Shown here: positions 42,822 through 51,359 of the stretch, piece after piece
Numbering within the stretch: the first letter of the stretch is position 1
Layout: each line of letters starts with the position of its first letter
NCBI RefSeq assembly: GCF_030506305.1
Contig: NZ_CP119421.1
Location: 112,354-176,353 of the forward strand
Origin: Porifericola rhodea
GTDB taxonomy: Bacteria; Bacteroidota; Bacteroidia; Cytophagales; Cyclobacteriaceae
DNA length: 64,000 nucleotides
Reading direction: 5' to 3'
Notes under the pieces: model-generated
Told to the model about the DNA's origin: nothing
Seen by the model: only the letters and a program-made list of their open reading frames with translations
The model's database searches: none
Program-made: the position numbers and the translations under genes

Positions 42822-45002
42822 CTACATTTCTGGTAATGCAAAAGCTATATAAGTGTCAGATCGCTTATCTGTGACTTTACCGCCACCGGCAGCTATCACA
42901 ATATACTGTTTTCCATCCACTTCGTAGGTTGCGGGCGTTGCCATTCCTGCTGCCGGCAACTTGTACTTCCAAAGCTCTTTGCCGTTATCTTTATCAAAAG
43001 CACGTATGTATTCGTCTTTGGTAGCTCCAATAAAAACCAAGCCTCCTGCAGTTACAATAGGACCTCCGTAATTTTCTGTACCAGTCTTAGGTATACCTTT
43101 CTTCGTCAGTTCTTCAAACTCACCTAGCGGAACCGACCAAAGTATTTCACCTTCATTAAGATCAATAGCGTTGAGTGTGCCCCAGGGAGGCTTTACCGCA
43201 GGGTAACCTTCTGAATCTACAAAACGATTGTAGCCTGTATGGTTGTAGCGCATGTTCGCAACATTCGGTTTTTGTTGCTGTTTTTTCATAGCCGTTTTTT
43301 TAAGTTGCATCTGCTCACCATCCTTTTTACCAATAAGGTATTGCGAGAGGGCTTCAATCTGGCTATCCTGTAAGAACGCGAATGAAGGCATAGCCCCCCT
43401 TCCGTTAGAGACTACCGCTTTAAACTCCTCATGGCTCAGCCTTTTCTTCACGTTTTTCAGTTCAGGGGCACTTCCATGAAAATTACTTCCCTGCAACTCA
43501 GCACCATGACATCCCATGCAATTCGCCTGGTATACACTTTTGCCCAGCGCCAGCATATCTTCTACACCTGCGTCTTTTACTTCTCGCATGGTAAGCACAA
43601 AGGGCATTTCGTTAGCATTGACATAAAGGATACCGCTAGCGGGGTCATAAGCCGCACCTCCCCACTCCCCTCCGCCATCAAAGCCAGGAAAAATCATAGT
43701 ACCTTCAGTGCTGGGTGGCACAAACTGCCCATTGGAGCGAAGACGCTTGAATACTGCCAGTAGAGAATCTTTATCTTTAGAATAAGGGTTAATGTCTGCC
43801 TCAGTAAACTCCTGGCGGGCAAAAGGTGGAGGCAGTAAAGGCAGTGGTTGAGTAGGCCATGTTTTTTCTCCTGTCAGATCAGATTCAGGGTAGTGCTTTT
43901 CTTCTACCGGAAAGAAGGGCTCTCCGGTTACTCTATCCAATACGTAAATATGTCCAGACTTGGTAATTTGCGCCAGGGCATCTATGGTTTTACCTTCTTT
44001 TTGTAAGCTTACCAGGTTAGGAGGTGCCGGCAGGTCGCGGTCCCAGAGATCGTGGTGAACGGTCTGGAAGTGCCATATTCTTTTGCCGGTATTGGCATCC
44101 AGTGCCAGTATGCTATTAGCAAAAAGGTTTTGACCTTTGCGGTTGCCGCCGTAAAAATCAAAAGCAGCAGAACCGGTAGGCACGTAGACTATCCCTCTTT
44201 CTTCATCTATACTCATACCTGCCCAGTTATTGGCACCACCTGCCGTTAGGTAAGCATTTGGGTCTTCCCAGCTGTCGTAGCCATATTCATCGGGCTGAGG
44301 AATCGTACGAAACATCCATTTTTGATCTCCTGTTCGGATATCAAAAGCACGAATATGTCCAGGAGCGGCAGGAAGCCTTTCCGCATTTAGCGCACCCATA
44401 ATTAGTAAATCCTGATATACGGTTCCCGGCGTGTGGTAACGGTAGTTTAAACCTGCAATATCTCTTCCCAAACCCTGCATGAGGTCTACTCTTCCCCCTT
44501 CGCCAAACGTACTGATAAGACTACCCTCATTGGCATCTAAAGCATATAGGTACTGATCTGCAGTAAACAATATTCTTTGTTCGCTACCACTCTCCCAGTA
44601 TACTAAACCACGGCTAAAACTGCTATTATCTGTTCCTTCGTAAGGGTTGAACTCCCATATGCGCGCTCCATTTGTAGCATTTACAGCAAAGATTTTAAGC
44701 CCTGGAGATATGCCGTACAACACATTACCAATAATAAGGGGATTGGCCTGTATATAGTTGTCGTTACCTTTTCCCTGCTGACCTGCATGGTATGTCCAGG
44801 CTACCTCCAGTTGACCTATATTACTTTTGTTGATCTGGTCTAGTAGCGAATAATGAGAACGTGAGGGGTCTCCTAAATAGCTACTCCACTCAGTATAATT
44901 TTTCTGAGACCTTTCGCTGAGTCCGTCGGTTTTAGAGGAGCAGGATGAGCATAACAGGACTGAAAAAACCAGCCCCCAAGAGAGGTGATAGGTTAGATGC
45001 AT
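42822..45002 (-). CDS. PQQ-dependent dehydrogenase with cytochrome c domain
   Basis: A 726-aa lipoprotein-like quinoprotein (signal ending VLLCSSC). It is an eight-bladed PQQ propeller with tryptophan-docking motifs, such as GARIWEFNPYEG, GDQKWMFRT, GKRIWHFQTVHHDLWDRD, and near the C-terminus GKELWKYKLPAAGMATP. A class I cytochrome c is inserted between the blades, with CMGCH (C495, C498, H499) and probable axial Met in GRGAMPSF. Such enzymes oxidise sugars or alcohols in the periplasm and pass electrons to the haem. PQQ biosynthesis genes are not in this window, so the cofactor must come from elsewhere. It is the first gene of the block and divergent from an S9 peptidase. Confidence 0.92.
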   Translation of the reverse strand: MHLTYHLSWGLVFSVLLCSSCSSKTDGLSERSQKNYTEWSSYLGDPSRSHYSLLDQINKSNIGQLEVAWTYHAGQQGKGNDNYIQANPLIIGNVLYGISPGLKIFAVNATNGARIWEFNPYEGTDNSSFSRGLVYWESGSEQRILFTADQYLYALDANEGSLISTFGEGGRVDLMQGLGRDIAGLNYRYHTPGTVYQDLLIMGALNAERLPAAPGHIRAFDIRTGDQKWMFRTIPQPDEYGYDSWEDPNAYLTAGGANNWAGMSIDEERGIVYVPTGSAAFDFYGGNRKGQNLFANSILALDANTGKRIWHFQTVHHDLWDRDLPAPPNLVSLQKEGKTIDALAQITKSGHIYVLDRVTGEPFFPVEEKHYPESDLTGEKTWPTQPLPLLPPPFARQEFTEADINPYSKDKDSLLAVFKRLRSNGQFVPPSTEGTMIFPGFDGGGEWGGAAYDPASGILYVNANEMPFVLTMREVKDAGVEDMLALGKSVYQANCMGCHGAELQGSNFHGSAPELKNVKKRLSHEEFKAVVSNGRGAMPSFAFLQDSQIEALSQYLIGKKDGEQMQLKKTAMKKQQQKPNVANMRYNHTGYNRFVDSEGYPAVKPPWGTLNAIDLNEGEILWSVPLGEFEELTKKGIPKTGTENYGGPIVTAGGLVFIGATKDEYIRAFDKDNGKELWKYKLPAAGMATPATYEVDGKQYIVIAAGGGKVTDKRSDTYIAFALPEM

Positions 45003-45290
45003 CTTCAGGTAAATAGATTGGCTAAAACACCATAATACAGCACTCAATTTTTGTATTTTAATTGGAAAAGCAAAATACTAAAGTGAATTAATCACAAATT
45101 ATTTCACTTACATTCTCCTCACTTACAGGCATTTATTAATAACCAGGAGCACAAACCCGGTACTTTGTTTCTTTTTCTGGCTACTGTTATCAAATTACAA
45201 GAGGGCTAAAGCCATATCATCTGACCCCTAACTTACTTATTTTAGCAAAAATCAACTAACTTAACTTTTAAGGACTACACACTTAACACT

Positions 45291-47480
45291 ATGAAGCAGC
45301 AGATGTATTTGTATGTTTTTTTTGTTCTATGCCCACTTTTACTCTATGCGCAGGAAAAACAGCCGATAGTTACCTCAGACCTTCTTAAAATAAAGACTGC
45401 ACAGCAGCTTAGCATATCCCCATACGGTAATCGTGCGGTATATGTAGTACGCAGTATTGCTCAGGATGAAGAACAAAACTATAAGTATCATCAGCATCTG
45501 TGGATGGCCGATCTTAATAAAGATAATCCTGCTGTACAGCAACTTACTTTTGGAGATAGATATGATAGCCAGCCTTCCTGGTCGCCAGACGGTTCTAAAA
45601 TCGCTTTTGTGCGAAAGCATCAAGATAAAAACCAGATTTGGATACTTCCTCTCAGCGGCGGAGAAGCCTATTTACTAACAACTACCAAGTATGGAGCATC
45701 GCAACCACAATGGTCTCCCGATGGCAAGCTGATATTATTTAGCTCAAATATACCTCTGGAAGACATAAGAGGCTCTCCCTCCTGGAATATGGAACGTCCT
45801 GGTCGTACTTTTGGAGATACTCCTAACTTTAAAAAGGACAGCACTGCTGAATCCCATTTAAGCCCTGATGGAGACCTGAACGCTCTGCGTGCATGGCTAG
45901 CGAAAAACGCTCGTCAGGAGAACCCTGTGGTCATTAACCGATTAGATTTTCAAGGAGAATTAGGGCTGGATAACCACTTTACTTTTCAGCACTTATTTAT
46001 TGTTGAAGCTCATAAAGAGGCCAAAGCCAGAAAGCTTACGCAGGGTTTTCAAAACTACCGCTCTCCAGCATGGTCTCCTGATGGCAGTACGATAGTCTGT
46101 AGCTCTGTAGCCTATCAGCAGTTGCCCGATCGGGAATCAGGCAGTGAAATATGGGAAATACAACTAGCTGATAGCAGTGCTAAAGTCCTGCTACGTATGG
46201 CAGATACACGACTATACAATCCTAGCTACTCACCCGATGGAGAACGAATAGCTTTTACAGCAGCCAGTTCCAAAGATATTACTTATGCTCAAACAGAGCT
46301 AGGCATAGCCCTTGCAGATGGAAGTAAAGCAGAGATATTAAGCCAGAATTTTGATCGCCGTATTGGTAACATTAGCTGGTCTCAAGATGGAAAAAGTTTG
46401 TTATTTACTGCCTCTAACGAAGGTTATACCCCACTCTACAGCATAAATATACGAAATGGTAAAACAGATCTGCTTCTGGGAGAAAAACAGGGGGTGCATG
46501 ATTATGATGTTCACGAAGAGATTATTGTTTATGCTGCTACTGAGCTTAATGCACCTTACGAACTTTATGTAGCCAATACAAACGGCAGAGATATACAGAA
46601 ACTCAGCACTCTTAATACAGACTGGCTTGCGAATAAATCTATAGCGCAAGCACAGCGCCACACTATTAAAAATGAGGGGCACGAAGTAGAATACTGGCTT
46701 ATGGAGCCAGTAAGGCGACAGAAAAATGTTAAGTATCCTGTAGTATTAGAAATGCACGGTGGCCCTTCTTCCATGTGGGGCCCAGGCGAGTTTAGCATGT
46801 GGCATGAGTTTCAGTTGTTGTGTAGTTGGGGCTATGCGGTTGTATATGCTAACCCTATAGGCAGTAGCGGCTACGGAGACGAGTTTCGCAGAGCAAATTA
46901 CCAGAACTGGGGAGAAGGTCCGGCAGGTGATGTGCTGGCAGCCCTGGATGATGCGCTCCAACAAAACTCCTGGCTGGACCAGAGCCAGCAATTTATTACC
47001 GGAGGCAGCTATGCCGGCTACCTTACTGCATGGATAGTCTCTCAAAACCAACGCTTTAATGCGGCGGTTGCACAAAGAGGAGTATATGAGTTGGCTTTTT
47101 TCTTTGGTGAAGGAAATGCATGGCGACTCGTTCCTGATCATTTTGGAGGCTACCCCTGGGAGGCTGAAGCAAAACAAGCTATGGATGCCAACTCCCCCCA
47201 GAATTTTGTAGCTAACATACAGACTCCTTTACTTATCATGCATGCAGATACCGATCTAAGAACTGGTGTTCGCCAGTCTGAACTCTTGTACAAAAGCTTA
47301 AAAGTGCTCAAGCGTCCGGTAGAATATGTGCGCTACCCAGGGGAAGGTCACGAGTTATCACGCTCTGGTAATCCCTTAAGGCGCTTGGACAGGCTTAACC
47401 GTATTGTAGAGTTTTTTGAACGATACGCTGAGCATCCTTCGCCTCCTGCTGCCACTCAATTAGCCCCTGCAGGAAAATAA
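45291..47480 (+). CDS. Exported S9-family prolyl oligopeptidase-like peptidase
   Basis: A 729-aa serine peptidase with a signal peptide (MYLYVFFVLCPLLLYA). The N-terminal WD40-like/PD40 propeller (about 30-440) is made of repeats such as PSWSPDGSKIAFVRKH, PQWSPDGKLILFSSN and PAWSPDGSTIVCSS. The C-terminal alpha/beta-hydrolase domain has the nucleophile S573 in GGSYAGYLT, the acid near D655 in HADTDLRTG, and H687 in GEGHELS, plus the oxyanion-side MHGGPSSMWG. It removes acyl or dipeptide units from peptides in the periplasm or outside. It is 22 nt upstream of a lipoprotein gene and divergent from the oxidative cluster. Confidence 0.93.
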   Translation: MKQQMYLYVFFVLCPLLLYAQEKQPIVTSDLLKIKTAQQLSISPYGNRAVYVVRSIAQDEEQNYKYHQHLWMADLNKDNPAVQQLTFGDRYDSQPSWSPDGSKIAFVRKHQDKNQIWILPLSGGEAYLLTTTKYGASQPQWSPDGKLILFSSNIPLEDIRGSPSWNMERPGRTFGDTPNFKKDSTAESHLSPDGDLNALRAWLAKNARQENPVVINRLDFQGELGLDNHFTFQHLFIVEAHKEAKARKLTQGFQNYRSPAWSPDGSTIVCSSVAYQQLPDRESGSEIWEIQLADSSAKVLLRMADTRLYNPSYSPDGERIAFTAASSKDITYAQTELGIALADGSKAEILSQNFDRRIGNISWSQDGKSLLFTASNEGYTPLYSINIRNGKTDLLLGEKQGVHDYDVHEEIIVYAATELNAPYELYVANTNGRDIQKLSTLNTDWLANKSIAQAQRHTIKNEGHEVEYWLMEPVRRQKNVKYPVVLEMHGGPSSMWGPGEFSMWHEFQLLCSWGYAVVYANPIGSSGYGDEFRRANYQNWGEGPAGDVLAALDDALQQNSWLDQSQQFITGGSYAGYLTAWIVSQNQRFNAAVAQRGVYELAFFFGEGNAWRLVPDHFGGYPWEAEAKQAMDANSPQNFVANIQTPLLIMHADTDLRTGVRQSELLYKSLKVLKRPVEYVRYPGEGHELSRSGNPLRRLDRLNRIVEFFERYAEHPSPPAATQLAPAGK

Positions 47481-47502
47481 ACCATACATAACCCCAAAAA
47501 TC

Positions 47503-48297
47503 ATGTTACTAAAAAGATTTTTTCCAGCCCTCTTATCTTTGCTCATATGTATCGCCTGTGATAGCCGTAGTAGCTCCGATCAGGAAAGTACTAGCTTACG
47601 TCAGCTCAACCAGACTGTTAAGCTAGATAATGCAGAAAGAATAAAGGCAAGCATAAAAATGGGCGCTGGCCGTTTGAGAGTGATGGGAGGGGCTAAAAAT
47701 CTGGTAGACACTGACATATCCTTTACCAGAGAAAGCTGGGAGCCTAGGATAGAATACACCAATAATGGCACAACCGGCAGGTTAAGAATTGAGCAGGAAG
47801 AGTTGCGTGGGCTTAATTTTAATTTTGGTGACGAAGATGAGAATATGTGGAATATACAGCTTAATAATACAGTTCCTTATGATCTGGAAGTAACTATGGG
47901 GGCAGGTGAATCTGAGCTTGATCTTCGCCAGCTTAACCTGGAACGCTTAAAAATAGATGCCGGTGTAGGCGAGCACGAGATTAACCTCTCAGGCTCTTCG
48001 GTGCCAGACCTTCAGATCAACGCGGGGGTGGGCGAAGTATCTGTGGACCTAAGTGGCGAACGAAAAAATAACTTGTATGCTGATATTAATGGTGGTATTG
48101 GAGAGTTAAATCTATTGCTACCAAAGGGAGTTGGCATTCGTCTGGAAGTTAATGGTGCTCTTGGTTCTATCAATGCACCGGGCCTGAGCAAAGATAATGA
48201 TGTGTACTTTAATGCGCTCTACGGGCAAAGTGAGGTAGAGATTGAGTTGAATGTAAAAGCTGGCATAGGTAGCGTAAATGTGAGTATTGCTGACTAA
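47503..48297 (+). CDS. Toast-rack / DUF4097-like lipoprotein
   Basis: A 264-aa lipoprotein (signal ending CIAC, Cys19). An N-terminal toast-rack domain (IKASIKMGAGRLRVMGGA, about 49-66) is followed by a right-handed beta-helix-like region of repeated segments. These include LEVTMGAGESELDLRQLN, LKIDAGVGEHEINLSGSS, LQINAGVGEVSVDLSGER and a final VKAGIGSVNVSI. Such domains are found in bacterial cell-envelope stress and adhesion proteins and have no known catalytic activity. It directly follows the S9 peptidase in the same transcript. Confidence 0.88.
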   Translation: MLLKRFFPALLSLLICIACDSRSSSDQESTSLRQLNQTVKLDNAERIKASIKMGAGRLRVMGGAKNLVDTDISFTRESWEPRIEYTNNGTTGRLRIEQEELRGLNFNFGDEDENMWNIQLNNTVPYDLEVTMGAGESELDLRQLNLERLKIDAGVGEHEINLSGSSVPDLQINAGVGEVSVDLSGERKNNLYADINGGIGELNLLLPKGVGIRLEVNGALGSINAPGLSKDNDVYFNALYGQSEVEIELNVKAGIGSVNVSIAD

Positions 48298-48309
48298 ACA
48301 AAACCAAGA

Positions 48310-48921
48310 CTATTTTTGGCTGAGGGCTCTCTGCCCTTCAGCCAGCGTCTTGTACAGGTGTTCACACATTTCCCTGATGCCATCTTCAAAAGCCAGGTGC
48401 CACTCATCTTTGTCAGATACTACTTTTTCACCTAGTACCTCTGCATCAAGTGTAAGCCATTTTTCTCCATGGCGCAGTACTATGCCATCGTAGCGAAAAA
48501 GAGAAGAGAGATAAAAGGTTGTTGAAGTATAAACACCTCCTTCAATACTATAAGAGTCTGAAGCTATACTTTGCAGCTTCCAGAAAGGACGAACCCTATA
48601 AAGCTCTAACACCGTACCCTTTAACCCTGACCCGGCTTCTGACACAACATTTACATGGGCAAAGCTATGTTCAAATGTATAGTACAGAGAAAGGCTTAAA
48701 GATTTGCGAAAACTATTCACCTGCATCTTACGCAAGCCAATATCCTGCATAAAAAATTGATCAGAAATCTCCTTACCAAGTACAATAGTCAGGGTATCTC
48801 CCAGATCAGTTTGATAAGGGCGCACATAACTTTCTGCATTAAATAATTGTACGGGATGGGGAGCACACCCAAAACTAATGCTCAACAATAGCAGGGCAAG
48901 TGTACTTATATATCTTCTCAT
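48310..48921 (-). CDS. Hypothetical lipoprotein
   Basis: A 203-aa protein with a lipoprotein signal (MRRYISTLALLLLSISFGC, Cys19). The ATG at 48921 is used; the 14-residue extension to 48963 only adds a polar leader. No named domain is recognisable. Sequence is polar with scattered aromatic residues and a moderately conserved-looking end (WLTLDAEVLGEKVVSD...EMCEHLYKTL). It is 12 bases from the convergent toast-rack gene stop. Confidence 0.65.
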   Translation of the reverse strand: MRRYISTLALLLLSISFGCAPHPVQLFNAESYVRPYQTDLGDTLTIVLGKEISDQFFMQDIGLRKMQVNSFRKSLSLSLYYTFEHSFAHVNVVSEAGSGLKGTVLELYRVRPFWKLQSIASDSYSIEGGVYTSTTFYLSSLFRYDGIVLRHGEKWLTLDAEVLGEKVVSDKDEWHLAFEDGIREMCEHLYKTLAEGQRALSQK

Positions 48922-49001
48922 AAGAACAGGCTTAGCACTTACTGAAGATACCACTTTCTGCATAGTTTTACATCAAAAAGTTGAGTTTGGCAGCACCCCG
49001 C

Positions 49002-49487
49002 CTATTCGTCTAAAGTTCTCACCATCATAAAGTTGACGAAGACCACGCCATCTATCACTTTTTGCTGAGGCTTGATCATGCGAAAACCTTTTCTTTCAAA
49101 AAAAGAACGGGCTGTCAGGCTTGCATCCAGATGCACCTTGCTCCTGCCTATTTCTTTTACATACTCCAGCAGTTTTTCCAATAAGCTTGAACCTATACCT
49201 TCTTTCTGATGAGCCTTATGCGCAAACAGTGTATCCAGGTAACCGTCAGAGGTAATAGACCCAAAACCTACAATTTCATCGTCATACTCTGCCAGCAAAA
49301 AGTACTGATGTTTTATTCTGTCTGACCAGCGTTGGGTTTTCTCATACCGGGCCGCCCAGGCCTCTACTTGCTTTTCGCTATAATCTTTGGTGTTGATGTT
49401 AAGTACTGTCTCCTTAAAGAGATGGGTTATAGCTTCCAAGTCTTCAGGTTGAGCACGTCTAATGTTAATGGCTGTGTCTTTTATCAT
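49002..49487 (-). CDS. GNAT-family N-acetyltransferase
   Basis: A 161-aa GNAT acetyltransferase. It starts with INIRRAQPEDLEAITHLFKE, has YFLLAEYDDEIVGFGSI and the acetyl-CoA-binding motif HQKEGIGSSLLEKLLEYV (near residue 94-111), and ends with RSFFERKGFRMI. The substrate is unknown; it could be an amine or protein. It is cytoplasmic. It lies 80 nt upstream of the hypothetical lipoprotein on the same strand, so the two may share a transcript. Confidence 0.92.
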   Translation of the reverse strand: MIKDTAINIRRAQPEDLEAITHLFKETVLNINTKDYSEKQVEAWAARYEKTQRWSDRIKHQYFLLAEYDDEIVGFGSITSDGYLDTLFAHKAHQKEGIGSSLLEKLLEYVKEIGRSKVHLDASLTARSFFERKGFRMIKPQQKVIDGVVFVNFMMVRTLDE

Positions 49488-49685
49488 ATATCTTTTTAAC
49501 TACTATAGATTAGGCTTACATAGACTTATACAAAATATTCTATGCAAAACTTAAAATCATGTAATTTACCAATATTACACAAAAGAAACAGGGTAAAGTT
49601 CATTAAGCTTTTGTAAACAATGTCTTATACCTATTAAGCATTCACAATAATCACTTTTTTGGATAGTAATAATTTCCCAAAAAGC

Positions 49686-49718
49686 ACAAAAAAAAGCCTG
49701 CAATTGAAGTCGCAGGCT
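49686..49718 (-). terminator. Intrinsic terminator of the 1-Cys peroxiredoxin gene
   Basis: AGCCTGC (49695-49701) pairs with GCAGGCT (49712-49718); the minus-strand tail is eight Ts. It lies 15 nt past the stop. Confidence 0.88.
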
Positions 49719-49732
49719 CAAAACAAAATTTT

Positions 49733-50368
49733 TTATCGGTTGGGCTGTGGTGTAGTCCTTAAGTAGGGCTTTATTACTTTGTGCCCTTTAGGGAAGCGCT
49801 CTGGTATATCTTCATTAGGAATTGCCGGAGCAATTACTACATCTTCACCATCTTTCCAGTCGGCAGGTGTGGCTACGCTGTAGTTTGCCGTAAGCTGTAG
49901 CGAGTCTATTACGCGAAGCAGCTCATGGAAATTACGTCCGGTAGACGCAGGATAAGTAAGCGTAAGCTTAATCTTTTTGTCCGGGCTAATGATAAAAACA
50001 GAGCGTACTGTCATGCTATCAGAAGCATTGGGGTGCATCATACCATATAGCTCAGCCACTTTTTTGTCCTGATCAGCTATGATAGGAAAGTTCACCGTAG
50101 TGTTCTGAGTTTCGTTTATGTCGTTGATCCAGCCTTTATGAGACTCCAGATCATCCACACTTACAGCGATTACCTTTACTCCTCTTTTTTCAAACTCCTC
50201 TCTAAGCTGGGCTGTTCTTCCCAGTTCGGTAGTACATACAGGTGTATAGTCTGCAGGGTGAGAAAAAATCATTCCCCAGTTATCACCTAACCACTCATGA
50301 AAGTTAATAGTACCTTCAGTAGTTTCAGCGCTAAAGTCAGGAGCAGTATCTCCTAGTTTGAGTTCCAT
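49733..50368 (-). CDS. 1-Cys (Prx6-type) peroxiredoxin
   Basis: A 211-aa peroxiredoxin. It starts MELKLGDTAPDFSAETTEG; the ATG at 50368 is used because the 14-residue extension to 50410 is atypical. The peroxidatic Cys45 sits in SHPADYTPVCTTELGR, the Prx6 signature, and the long C-terminal part (KIKLTLTYPASTGRNFHELLRV, PYLRTTPQP) matches that class. It reduces hydroperoxides with thiol donors in the cytoplasm. It is monocistronic and is the second peroxidase in the window besides tpx. Confidence 0.95.
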   Translation of the reverse strand: MELKLGDTAPDFSAETTEGTINFHEWLGDNWGMIFSHPADYTPVCTTELGRTAQLREEFEKRGVKVIAVSVDDLESHKGWINDINETQNTTVNFPIIADQDKKVAELYGMMHPNASDSMTVRSVFIISPDKKIKLTLTYPASTGRNFHELLRVIDSLQLTANYSVATPADWKDGEDVVIAPAIPNEDIPERFPKGHKVIKPYLRTTPQPNR

Positions 50369-50693
50369 GTTTTTTTGTTTGAAGTGAAAAAATGTATTCT
50401 TAAATGACAACCTAACTTAAAAGAAAATTATGATTTAAACGAGCACTGGCACTGCCTTTTGATAAGCAGCTACTCAGCCTAGTACTTTTCTCAAACTTCT
50501 TTACAGAAGGTTTAGGCCTCATTGTTCTTACACTAATACGAAGGCTACCACCTAGAGTTCACCCGGCCTGTACAAATCCTTTCACGAAAAGGCAAGGCAT
50601 CATTTTCCCGAGATTTTTGAGTGCTACTGAACAAGCTTAGTTAACTTTAGTTTATGACTAGAAGATTTACTTTTTAACCTTAAGAACAAGAAA
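50369..50693. other. Divergent intergenic region, about 325 bp
   Basis: It holds the promoters of the divergent peroxiredoxin and EF-hand genes. TAACTTTA (50642-50649) is one base off the -7 consensus TAnnTTTG and lies 45 nt before the EF-hand ATG. Nothing else is seen. Confidence 0.4.
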
Positions 50694-51245
50694 ATGAAAA
50701 TGAATAAAACATTACTTTTTGCAGGCGCAATGGCAGGCACTATGGCCCTGGCTTCCTGCGATAGCTCAGGCGGCGCTGGTTTTGGCGCATGGGATGCTGA
50801 TCGTAACGAAATTATTGATAATAATGAGTTTGACCAGGCCTTTACTACCTCTTCTCACTTTGGTGACTGGAACGAAGACAATAACTCCTTCATTAGCAAG
50901 GAAGAGTTTTACGAAGGTTATGCTAAAATGATGGACAGAGATAATAATGGTGCCATTAGTAATACAGAATGGGACCAGGCCGTAAACTCATACTTTACCG
51001 GTTACGAGTATCAGCCAGATAACGAATACAGCGACTGGGACGGAGACAGTGACGGCAACCTTTCTACCCAAGAGGTAAGGTCATCTTTAAGCAAAACAGA
51101 CTACTTTGATGAGTGGGATAAGGATGGCAATGGTGAACTAAGCGAAAAAGAATTTGCTAAAGGAGTTTTTACCACCTGGGATACTGATGGAGACGGATTT
51201 ATTCAGGCAGAAGAATATACCAACTGGTACGATACTGGTCAATAA
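50694..51245 (+). CDS. Exported lipoprotein with six EF-hand loops in two duplicated units
   Basis: A 183-aa lipoprotein (signal MKMNKTLLFAGAMAGTMALA, Cys22). Six EF-hand-like Ca2+ loops start at residues 34, 60, 81, 116, 142 and 163, for example DRDNNGAISNTE (81-92), DKDGNGELSEKE (142-153) and DTDGDGFIQAEE (163-174). The offsets 34/116, 60/142 and 81/163 are all exactly 82 residues, so the protein is a tandem duplication of a three-loop unit. It probably binds calcium at the cell surface or in the periplasm. A Ca-dependent role is inference. It ends with its own terminator. Confidence 0.9.
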   Translation: MKMNKTLLFAGAMAGTMALASCDSSGGAGFGAWDADRNEIIDNNEFDQAFTTSSHFGDWNEDNNSFISKEEFYEGYAKMMDRDNNGAISNTEWDQAVNSYFTGYEYQPDNEYSDWDGDSDGNLSTQEVRSSLSKTDYFDEWDKDGNGELSEKEFAKGVFTTWDTDGDGFIQAEEYTNWYDTGQ

Positions 51246-51264
51246 AATACCAACATCCACAAAT

Positions 51265-51297
51265 GAAAAACCTTGCCGCACTGTGGCAAGGTTTTTC
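51265..51297 (+). terminator. Intrinsic terminator of the EF-hand gene
   Basis: A perfect 13-bp stem, GAAAAACCTTGCC (51265-51277) with GGCAAGGTTTTTC (51285-51297), carries A and T runs at both ends and may work in both directions. Confidence 0.88.
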
Positions 51298-51359
51298 TAT
51301 ATGTCACAAAACTAGCAGGGACAGAAACTTAGATTACACTTAACACAATACTGTTTTTA

